Assembly (NCBI GenBank): GCA_902728285.1
Contig: CACVBU010000534.1
Span: 37,527 to 101,526 of the forward strand
Direction of reading: 5' to 3'
Length of the DNA stretch: 64,000 nucleotides
Origin: Clytia hemisphaerica
Lineage: Eukaryota; Cnidaria; Hydrozoa; Leptothecata; Clytiidae
The notes beneath the pieces were generated by a model that did not search any database, was not told the DNA's origin, and was given only the letters and a program-made list of their open reading frames with translations. Both the position numbers and the translations under genes were made by a program. Positions 1 to 9,420 of the stretch are shown here, piece after piece; positions within the stretch are counted from its first letter, which is position 1; every line of letters begins with the position of its first letter.

Positions 1-540
1 TTACATATTGCATCAAGACTTGTATGGTTCTGAGTAGAAGACATAAAAATGCCAAGAAAGACGAGAACAGATACATTGTCAAGTCCAGGTGGATGGTAAC
101 ATTATTATTAATCTTGATGCTTTGTGTTTGGTTTGTCTTTTTCGCCTGATTTTTGAATTTTGAAAAAGTAAACAGAATTTTAAATTTTATTTTAAATTAG
201 CATTGCTACCACCATTTGGGGTTACTTTCTCCAACATGGGGTTACTTTCTCCAATCTACCTAATGGTTTCGGGGCATTCAGACAGAGCGAACCCATGGCC
301 AATTTGCATATAACCCACAAATTGCAATCTGTTAAAATCTTCGAAGTTACCCAATCTCACGGTATAATCAAAGAAAAGGCCCGGCATAGCTCAATCATCT
401 TGTTAAGTTACTATTCTGTTCTGTTTGTGGCCCTTCGTGGAAAAAAATCCTCAGTTGTCTAATTAAATTGTTTAATTTTTTCGCTCGAAGTATACCACAT
501 AAACCAGCCCCCTCGCTCGGAACGGCTCGACAACGGAGTG
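1..540. other. Intergenic, no gene seen
   Basis: No supported coding frame or RNA gene. The only structure noticed is a short direct repeat: TGGGGTTACTTTCTCCAA occurs at 217-234 and again at 237-254. Confidence 0.5.
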
Positions 541-865
541 ATGGATTACTTATCGATATCCGGATAGGAGATCGATAGAGGATTAAGCCATAAAAAATGT
601 TGAGTATTGATCCTTTGTCGATCCCTTATCGATCCATATTTTGATTGATTGTCGATCGATCTTTCGTCATCGATTACCAATCAATCTATTTTCGATCGGA
701 TATCGAGTACGTCTATTTATCGATTATGGATCGATAAACGATCTTGGTCCAAAAAATCTTGAGTATCAATCTTCGATCGATCTGTTATCCGGATTGATAA
801 GTAATCCATCAATCACATATCGATCCGTCATCGAGACGTTCCGATGATCAATCCTATCGAGAGCG
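541..865. repeat. Degenerate ATCGAT-rich tract
   Basis: The stretch is built from many imperfect copies of GATCGAT and ATCGATT, in which the palindrome ATCGAT recurs every 10-25 bases. Short open frames here on both strands are by-products of the repeat. Related ATCGA/TCGAAC-rich sequence appears near 18.7-19.5 kb and 38.6-39.7 kb. Confidence 0.6.
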
Positions 866-2334
866 GGGGTATGGCATAAAATATTTGTTACCGTCAACGG
901 CTCTGACTTGGGAAAGTCTGATAAAACATTTGACAACAATTCGGCCATCATTTTACCGAACCTCCAAAGTTATTTAATAACATTGCCCAATGGTCAAAAT
1001 AAGGTCGGTAATTTTAGTGAATCGCCCTGAGGGGTTGAAAATTTTGAAAAAGTTTATTTTGACGAGAACAAACACTAAGTAATTCCGTATTATTTTCAAG
1101 AAACCATGAAAATGTGTAAGTTAGTCTGTTCGAATGCAAGAATAGTGGAAATTCTTAATAGAAATCAATGGATACTCAAGTCAACTGGATCACCATCAAC
1201 CAAAATGTAAAGTATTGGTGGGTCATTTTCTCTAAATCCATAAATCTTCGGGTCGGAGATTTATATTTTGGTCGGTTTTAACCGATAACCGACCACTATT
1301 TCGATCACTGCTGTCTCAAATGTCAAAGAAAATAAACTTGTTGCCAAGAGAGGTTTAACAGTAAGAGAGTCAACCATCCCATGATATGACCACTCATCCC
1401 AAGTTAGAGCCGTTGACAGTATCGATATATTAATAGCAGTATTCTGTATGTCGTTTTGTATGTTTGTCTGTTATACTTTCGTTTTCGCACGCAATGTTTT
1501 TGTTCTTCCAAAAGATAACTTTTAGTTCTTGATTCACAAATTTGTTTAACGATATTCGCGCCGTTTTATAAAGACTTTGTTTTGATTAGACTTTTTCTTG
1601 TTTTTTCTTTCTTTTCTTTTGTTTTATGTTTTCGAATGTAATTAACGACCTTATTCGATTTGAGACATTCGAATTCTTTTCAAAACAAAAGAAATCTTTT
1701 AAACAGAATCTGTTAAAGAAAAGAACAAATATAAAATAGAACACAAGAATCACATAACAAGTTTGTTAGAACAACAGCAACATTAAAAATACATTTAAAA
1801 GGCGGTAAAAACTAGGATTCTTTCTTCGTAAAAAGGGACCTTTATACATCTATGTCGATAATTATTTTGCTGTAAATCTAAGTCATTGTTGAATTTGAAA
1901 AATTATTAAAGTTATGACGAAGTTATTTTATAAAAAACAATATAAAATTGCGCTATCTATCACGCTTTTTTGTATGCGTGTCCTAGCTGCCTTCCGGACT
2001 ATGGTTGCGAGCTGACTTTTGGCCCTGCCCCTCGGAACCTTAGCAGAATAAAGAGGAGAAGAAACAAGGGAAATTGTGTGAATTTTAATTCATATTTAGG
2101 AACTAATTTGACCAAATTTCTATCTTTCTGGGGGCAAAAAGTTGAAATTTTTCTATTTTTCCGACTCTTAGTGGGACTGAAGTTTGATTTTCCGATTTTT
2201 CAAACTGCCATGTTTCAAAAAGGCACCCTTAAGGCCGGCACATACCCATACCCTTCTCTTGCTTAAGTACCCCCCCCCCGGGCTACCTTTTTTCGACGAA
2301 TCGCGTGTCATGTCTATTATGTGACTTCCCAAGC
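866..2334. other. Intergenic, no gene seen
   Basis: AT-rich sequence without a convincing exon. A C-run lies at about 2269-2279. The 98-codon frame at 1970-2266 has no protein-like composition and was not accepted. Confidence 0.45.
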
Positions 2335-2900
2335 GATTTAAAGTACCTGAAAATCAGACCGGTCTTGGTCCGGTATTATGAGCGGTCTAGTAGCGGTCAA
2401 ATTTTTGTTTTAGATCGGCCTCCAGACTCTCTAGAAATGTGATCTGTAACGGTCGTGGCCGCTTCTAGACACTCGTGGCCGATCGTTAGACCGGTCGTGG
2501 TCGCTTATTTTTCCTGAACATCAAGAACTACGGCAAATATAACGCGAGCGAAGCGAGAAAAAAAATCTAATTGCAGAGCCGTCTCGGACGTCGCTGGTCG
2601 CTGGTGCGGATTTTTTTTCCGTCAACGAACGAAGACCTACGCTAGCGGCCGAATACCTTTAAAACTTTAATGCGCGGTTTTCCAGCGGCCGAAGACCTAC
2701 GCTAACGGCCGAAGACCTACAAATTTAATGTGCAATCAGTTTTCAGCGGCCGAAGACCTGCAAAACTTTGAAATTTGAGAATCTAAATCTGAGCCAGCGG
2801 ACGAATTCCTGAAATGTTCAAAAATAAAATTATTCACACCGTCTTGGCTATCAAACTATTAAAGTCTTTGTTTGAAGCGGCCGTATACCTACAAAAGTAA
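2335..2900. repeat. Degenerate GC-rich short repeats
   Basis: At 2355-2510 GACCGGTC/GGTCGTGGCCGC-like words recur on both strands. At about 2620-2890 the phrase GCGGCCGAAGACCTAC recurs four or five times, separated by AAACTTTAATG-like spacers. This is an old tandem or hairpin element; no termini could be fixed. Confidence 0.5.
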
Positions 2901-3319
2901 GGCATCCTTTTGTTCTACATCAAGTCTTTCTTGTTGTATTGCTAGAGCTGAAAACATGTGCTCCAAACTTTTAACAATGGTGAGTACCCTTTTTTGTATA
3001 AAACATTTTATTGGAAATTTATTTTGGTACATCATATTGATCCGATTAGATCGAGGGTGCACTTACTTTGTTGCACGATTATTGCACTCTTCTCTTTTGT
3101 GCCTTATTGTGGAGGGGCTGTTATTAGTGGGGAGATTGGTTTTCATCTTCCCTAGTAAAATAATAAAGTTTTTGAGACTTTTTGGCAATTTTTGGGCAAA
3201 AAAGTTAAGAAATTTGGGGGTTTGATGAGATAAAGTGATACCTAGGTAAAAAATCAGAAAAATTGCAATTTGAGCTCCCTCCCCCTACAATTTGGCACGA
3301 AAGAGTGCCATTCAATGCT

Positions 3320-3783
3320 TACCTTAAGGGAAGAAATTTTCGCGAGAAGAAATTTTCACGAAAGAAATTTTCGCGGAATTTAATTTCGCGAATTTGGGTG
3401 TAATTCGCGAAATTAAGTTCCGCGAAACACACCAAAATTGTTAAATCGCGAAATTAAATTCCGCGAAATTCGATTTTTTTTCTTCTTCTTTTATTTTGTT
3501 GTTTTTGACCAGGTATTACCAAAAAATATGGACACAATTGATTTTTAAGCATTATAACGTGTATTTCTTATCAAATATAAACAAATATAAATAACTCCGT
3601 GGTGGTTAAAAGTTAATTTAAGTTGATAACTTCTTCTTAATCGCGAAATTAAATTCCGTGAAACTTTTGAAATCGGCTCATTCGCGAAATTAAATTCCGC
3701 GAAATTTGCCATTTTGAAACTCTGATTCGCGAAATTAAATTCCGCGAAAATTTCTTCTCGCGAAAATTTCTTCCCTTAAGGCA
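3320..3783. mobile_element. Hairpin MITE with CTTAAGGGAAG termini
   Basis: The left end (TACCTTAAGGGAAGAAATTT) and right end (AAATTTCTTCCCTTAAGGCA) are inverted copies. The arms consist of repeated TTTCGCGAAATTAAATTCCGCG phrases in both orientations, so most of the 464 bp can fold back. It encodes nothing. A related element with the same TACCTTAA ends lies at 51877-52098. TA at the left edge suggests TA insertion; the right edge reads CA. Confidence 0.75.
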
Positions 3784-3834
3784 TATGAACGAGGAGTGTT
3801 CACTTCGCGTTTAGTGAAGTAGTTCGCGAGCGCA

Positions 3835-4197
3835 ATGTCTCTCAAGAATGTCGAAGCAAGTAGAATATTTCAAAAGCGCCAAGGAAGAAAACTTTTTCTG
3901 ACAGAGAAAGCAAGCCATAATAAAAAATGCAAAACATCACCAAAAGAAGGAGTACATCATAAATACAAGCCTTTGGAACTTTCAAAAGATGGATCTTCAA
4001 AGCTGTTTTCAAGACATTCGAGATTCGACCAGTATAATTCAGAAGTTTTCATAATAAAAGAGACTGATACAGAGGCTGAGGAGGAAGTTGTAGAAGAAGT
4101 GCTTCCAGCAAAGATGACGTCTATGGTTGAGTTGTTTAAACCAAACGCAGAACTGACAGGCATTATTTGTTTATCTGACACTGATAGTAATTCTTGA
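3835..4197 (+). CDS. Small basic/acidic protein with SUMO-interaction-like motifs
   Basis: 120-codon frame starting at the ATG in GCAATGTCTC. I do not recognise the protein. The N-terminal half is Lys/Arg-rich. Around residues 70-90 a hydrophobic FII core is followed by an acidic run (ETDTEAEEE), and the protein ends with IICLSDTDSNS. Both match the SUMO-interaction pattern of a short aliphatic core followed by acidic or Ser residues. It sits just left of the 221-bp palindromic array and mirrors the 91-codon frame on the far side. AATAAA occurs at 4455. It could be a first or only exon. The reading frame is plausible; the function is inferred from motifs only. Confidence 0.45.
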   Translation: MSLKNVEASRIFQKRQGRKLFLTEKASHNKKCKTSPKEGVHHKYKPLELSKDGSSKLFSRHSRFDQYNSEVFIIKETDTEAEEEVVEEVLPAKMTSMVELFKPNAELTGIICLSDTDSNS

Positions 4198-4780
4198 TTC
4201 TTTTCATGAGAGTTTTGAGCTTTACTGGGGTATCATTGGTAATTTACAACTGTAAGGCATTTATAGATTCAGTTGCTAAGTTCCATGATGGTGATATTCT
4301 TACTATATTCTTAATATTTTGGCCAATTTGATCATATTCTTATAAAGTATTTTCTTATAAAAAAAGCGTATACATCATATTGATAGCTTTATTGATTTAT
4401 GACATTGATCAATATTGATCGATTGGTTTATGATGTTGTACAATTTAATGATTCAATAAAAATCAATAAATAAGGATAATGGGACAGAGTTTTCAATTTC
4501 TGATATGCATACTTTTAAATGGTGGGCGTTGGTTTGAGATTCTTTGCACTATGGCATTCATTTATCATCTTGTAAAAAAATCCAAACTTTGTTTTGCTTG
4601 AATATCCTATGAGATTTAGAAAAGGTATAGTAAAAATATTTCAAAATATTCCATCATATCTATTTAATAAATCTGAAAATGTAATGTATACTTCTTTGAT
4701 GAACTACCTTCAATGTGTAGACAACTGGTAGCAAATAAATAGCCTGTCAAGTTAAGCTTTCAATTGCTTTCATAGTCCAA
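4198..4780. other. Spacer with decayed edge of the 221-bp array
   Basis: AT-rich. TTCTTATAAAAAAAGCGTATA at about 4350 resembles a recurring repeat end seen near 24340, 29190 and 61300. From about 4725 decayed phrases of the neighbouring array appear (GGTAGC, AGCCTGTC, AGTTAAGC), so the array edge has diverged. Confidence 0.45.
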
Positions 4781-6570
4781 GTTCTTAAATGGGCTACTTT
4801 GACAGTAGCCCACTCGTAGCCAGCTGGTAGCCCACCATTTTTAGCTTAAGATTGCTTGGTAGCCTGTAGCCCGTTCAAATATGCCTAAATTATGATTTCC
4901 CAATGACGTCATGTCAATAATAGGAGAATGGGAACGAATAATAGAGAACGAGACATGCGCACTTAAGTGAAATTTGGACTTTGTCGTTTTTTTAGTAGAA
5001 AATTCTTAAATGGGCTACTTTGACAGTAGCCCACTCGTAGCCAGCTGGTAGCCAACCATTTTTAGCTTAAGATTGCTTGGTAGCCTGTAGCCCGTTCAAA
5101 TATGCCTAAATTATGATTTCCCAATGACGTCATGTCAATAATAGGAGAATGGGAACGAATAATAGAGAACGAGACATGCGCACTTAAGTGAAATTTGGAC
5201 TTTGTCGTTTTTTTAGTAGAAAATTCTTAAATGGGCTACTTTGACAGTAGCCCACTCGTAGCCAGCTGGTAGCCCACCATTTTTAGCTTAAGATTGCTTG
5301 GTAGCCTGTAGCCCGTTCAAATATGCCTAAATTATGATTTCCCAATGACGTCATGTCAATAATAGGAGAATGGGAACGAATAATAGAGAACAAGACATGC
5401 GCACTTAAGTGAAATTTGGACTTTGTCGTTTTTTTAGTAGAAAATTCTTAAATGGGCTACTTTGACAGTAGCCCACTCGTAGCCAGCTGGTAGCCAACCA
5501 TTTTTAGCTTAAGATTGCTTGGTAGCCTGTAGCCCGTTCAAATATGCCTAAATTATGATTTCCCAATGACGTCATATCAATAATAGGAGAATGGGAACGA
5601 ATAATAGAGAACGAGACATGCGCACTTAATGAAATTTGGACTTTGTCGTTTTTTTAGTAGAAAATTCTTAAATGGGCTACTTTGACAGTAGCCCACTCGT
5701 AGCCAGCTGGTAGCCCACCATTTTTAGCTTAAGATTGCTTGGTAGCCTGTAGCCCGTTCAAATATGCCTAAATTATGATTTCCCAATGACGTCATATCAA
5801 TAATAGGAGAATGGGAACGAATAATAGAGAACGAGACATGCGCACTTAAGTGAAATTTGGACTTTGTCGTTTTTTTAGTAGAAAATTCTTAAATGGGCTA
5901 CTTTGACAGTAGCCCACTCGTAGCCAGCTGGTAGCCAACCATTTTTAGCTTAAGATTGCTTGGTAGCCTGTAGCCCGTTCAAATATGCCTAAATTATGAT
6001 TCCCCAATGACGTCATATCAATAATAGGAGAATGGGAACGAATAATAGAGAACGAGACATGCGCACTTAAGTGAAATTTGGACTTTGTCGTTTTTTAGTA
6101 CAAAATTCTTAAATGGGCTACTTTGACAGTAGCCCACTCGTAGCCAGCTGGTAGCCCACCATTTTTAGCTTAAGATTGCTTGGTAGCCTGTAGCCCGTTC
6201 AAATATGCCTAAATTATGATTTCCCAATGACGTCATATCAATAATAGGAGAATGGGAACGAATAATAGAGAACGAGACATGCGCACTTAAGTGAAATTTG
6301 GACTTTGTCGTTTTTTTAGTAGAAAATTCTTAAATGGGCTACTTTGACAGTAGCCCACTCGTAGCCAGCTGGTAGCCCACCATTTTTAGCTTAAGATTGC
6401 TTGGTAGCCTGTAGCCCGTTCAAATATGCCTAAATTATGATTTCCCAATGACGTCATATCAATAATAGGAGAATGGGAACGAATAATAGAGAACGAGACA
6501 TGCGCACTTAATTGGAATTTGGACTTTGTCGTTTTTTTAGTAGAAAATTCTTAAATGGGCTACTTTGACA
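4781..6570. repeat. Left arm of palindromic satellite: eight 221-bp units
   Basis: GGGCTACTTTGACAGTAGCC begins at 4791, 5012, 5233, 5454, 5674, 5895, 6115 and 6336, and a partial unit starts at 6557, giving a period of 220-221 bp. Each unit holds several GTAGCCC/GGGCTAC words, a perfect TGACGTCA (the CRE/ATF consensus), GGAGAATGGGAACGAATAAT and ACATGCGCACTT. A diagnostic site alternates between GGTAGCCCACC (units 1, 3, 5, 7, 8) and GGTAGCCAACC (units 2, 4, 6), so the array probably grew as 442-bp dimers. Identity between units is very high. Confidence 0.95.
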
Positions 6571-8062
6571 ATCATAATTCTTAGATACTGTATTCCATTC
6601 TCCTATTTTCAATGTGACGTCACTCTAAGTAAGACATTTTACCATATTTCACCGGGCTACGGGCTACCAAACAACTTCAAGCTAAAATTGATGGGCTACC
6701 AGTTGGCTACCAGCGGGCTACAATCAATGTAGCCCATCTTAGAAAGAATTCGATGAAAATTAACAAAGTCCACATTTTCATGAAGTGCGCATGTCTCGAT
6801 CTTAGATACTGTATTCCATTCTCCTATTTTAAATGTGACGTCACTCTAAGTAAGACATTTTACCATATTTCACCGGGCTACGGGCTACCAAACAACTTCA
6901 AGCTAAAATTGATGGGCTACCAGTTGGCTACCAGCGGGCTACAATCAATGTAGCCCATCTTAGAAAGAATTCGATGAAAATTAACAAAGTCCACATTTTC
7001 ATGAAGTGCGCATGTCTCGATCTTAGATACTCGTTTCCATTCTCCTATTTTCAATGTGACGTCACTCTAAGTAAGACATTTTACCATATTTCACCGGGCT
7101 ACGGGCTACCAAACAACTTCAAGCTAAAATTGATGGGCTACCAGTTGGCTACCAGCGGGCTACAATCAATGTAGCCCATCTTAGAAAGAATTCGATGAAA
7201 ATTAACAAAGTCCACATTTTCATGAAGTGCGCATGTCTCGATCTTAGATACTCTATTCCATTCTCTATTTTTAACATGACGTCACTCTAAGAAAGATATT
7301 TTACCATATTTCACCGGGCTACGGGCTACCAAACAACTTCAAGCTAAAATTGATGGGCTACCAGTTGGCTACCAGCGGGCTACAATCAATGTAGCCCATC
7401 TTAGAAAGAATTCGATGAAAATTAACAAAGTCCACATTTTCATGAAGTGCGCATGTCTCGATCTTAGATACTCGTTTCCATTCTCCTATTTTCAATGTGA
7501 CGTCACTCTAAAAAAGACATTTTACCATATTTCACCGGGCTACGGGCTACCAAACAACTTCAAGCTAAAATTGATGGGCTACCAGTTGGCTACCAGCGGG
7601 CTACAATCAATGTAGCCCATCTTAGAAAGAATTCGATGAAAATTAACAAAGTCCACATTTTCATGAAGTGCGCATGTCTCGATCTTAGATACTCTATTCC
7701 ATTCTCCTATTTTTAACATGACGTCACTCTAAGAAAGATATTTTACCATATTTCACCGGGCTACGGGCTACCAAACAACTTCAAGCTAAAATTGATGGGC
7801 TACCAGTTGGCTACCAGCGGGCTACAATCAATGTAGCCCATCTTAGAAAGAATTCGCTTAAAATCAACAAAGTCCACATTCTCATGAAGTGCGCATGTCT
7901 CGATCTTAGATACTCTATTTCATTCTCCTATTTTTAACATGACGTCAATCTAAAAAAGATATTTTACCATATTTGAATGGGCTACGGGCTACCAAGTAAC
8001 TTCAAGCTAAAATGGGACGGCTACCAAAGGGCTCCCCAAGGGCTACTCTCAAAGTAGCCATA
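6571..8062. repeat. Right arm of palindromic satellite: seven 221-bp units, inverted
   Basis: ACCGGGCTACGGGCTACCAA recurs at 6651, 6872, 7093, 7313, 7534 and 7755, with a diverged copy near 7976. The unit is a diverged reverse complement of the left-arm unit: GGGCTACC, TGACGTCA, AAGTGCGCATGTCTCG and ACAAAGTCCA correspond in order and spacing. The arms abut near 6570 with no real spacer. Alternating variants (TACTCGTTTCC versus TACTCTATTCC) again indicate dimeric growth. The repeated 66-codon frames here are repeat artefacts. Confidence 0.93.
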
Positions 8063-8242
8063 TTTGTAAAAAACAATGAAAAATTACAAAGTGTCCAGTG
8101 TAAATGTGTGCGCATGCGTTACTTAAAAAAGTCTGCCTCGTTGTGATGAATTTACCTCATTTTCATTTTGTTGTTACTTAAATAGTGTCTTACAGTTAGT
8201 CTGTCACCTTTCTTTTAATCTGGTGTTCAGTAAGCACAGAAC

Positions 8243-8518
8243 ATGCCAAAACGCAAGATTGACGATGTTATATATCTTGACTCCGCTGATTCCAGCGGAG
8301 TCGAAACAGAATACGAGACAACCGTATACAAAATTGATGGCATGCCTTGCCTAAAGAGGAAACGGCTATACAAAGTGCGGTACCAGCGAATTTTGCCACA
8401 GTGGCTTGTCACGGAAGAACATGAAGCAAAAGAGGAATTGAAGGAGGTAAAGAAAAAGGAAGAAGCAAAAGAGGAATTGAAGGAAGTAAAGAAAAACGAA
8501 GAAGCAAAACAGAAATAA
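8243..8518 (+). CDS. Small protein with N-terminal SIM-like motif and Lys/Glu repeats
   Basis: 91-codon frame. After MPKRKID comes DDVIYLDSADSS, a hydrophobic VIYL core followed by acidic and Ser residues, as in SUMO-interaction motifs. The C terminus is a near-perfect repeat of EEAKEELKEVKK (about residues 58-88) that should form a charged helix or coiled coil. AATAAA overlaps the stop codon (8514). It lies between the right satellite arm and its decayed copies, and like the 3835-4197 protein pairs a basic region with a SIM-like motif. Family unknown. Confidence 0.45.
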   Translation: MPKRKIDDVIYLDSADSSGVETEYETTVYKIDGMPCLKRKRLYKVRYQRILPQWLVTEEHEAKEELKEVKKKEEAKEELKEVKKNEEAKQK

Positions 8519-8689
8519 ACATTTAAAGCTCTTGGCAATTTTAGAATGATTTTAATTTTTATTCAGAATAATTTTCTTTATATCGTTATCTATATGTCGT
8601 GCAAATAGTACTGAAATATAAGTGAAATATCCTACTGAAAGCTCAAAAACCTTTGTCTTTTATTCTTGAATGCAACAACTTAGAAACTC

Positions 8690-9240
8690 AAAATCTTTCT
8701 TATTTGAATAGGCAATGGAATTGCTTTTGTAGCCAAATGGCCAGTTGATTTAAAGTAGTACTATGTTTTTTAATGACGTCACTGACAATTTGATAGAAAA
8801 TCGGACAAAAATAGTCATGTGAAGCTTTATTTCGTTATTTGGAAATTCCTATCTCTGTCCAATACCCTATTGAATTGTCAACAATATCATTCAAAATGGC
8901 TGGAACTACCATAAATTTATTGGCTACTGGGTTATCAAAGCAAGTTAAAAGGAAAATTGGCAGGCTATTTATTTTCTACTAGTGGTCTACATTCGAAATA
9001 GTTTATCGATCAAAAAGAATTAAAAATGACAAAGTTTTACTTCTTATTGAGTGCGCATGTCAAAAAATTACAATTTTATTATGTCCTTTTCTATTTTCAG
9101 TTACGTCATTCATAGAAATAACTTTCTTATTCTTCCAAAAATCATTTGGCTACTTGGCTATCATGTAAATTGTAGACTAAAATCGACAGACTTTCTATTT
9201 GCTACCAGTGGTCTGCAGTTAGAGTAGTCCTTTTGAGGAA
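8690..9240. repeat. Decayed copies of the right-arm 221-bp unit
   Basis: The order of landmarks matches the array unit at much lower identity: TGACGTCA near 8774, GGCTACTGGGTTATCAAAG near 8920, GAGTGCGCATGTC near 9050, TTACGTCA near 9102, then TTTGGCTACTTGGCTATC. These are older copies outside the young centre, so divergence rises away from the palindrome axis. Confidence 0.65.
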
Positions 9241-9420
9241 ATAAATTCAAAATTTCAAAATTTGAAATGAATGGGAATGTATTACTACTATACAAGTAGA
9301 GAATTGCATAGCAGAACAATATAATTATCTTAAATGACACTGGCCTATACAAATTTCCAATATTCAATTTTCAAATATTTAATTAACCGTTTAAATAACA
9401 CTTTAAAATTCATAGTCAAT

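Noticed and set aside
6753-7615. Three nearly identical 66-codon frames
   Set aside because: They are the same open frame in successive 221-bp satellite units; their spacing equals the repeat period and the composition is not protein-like.
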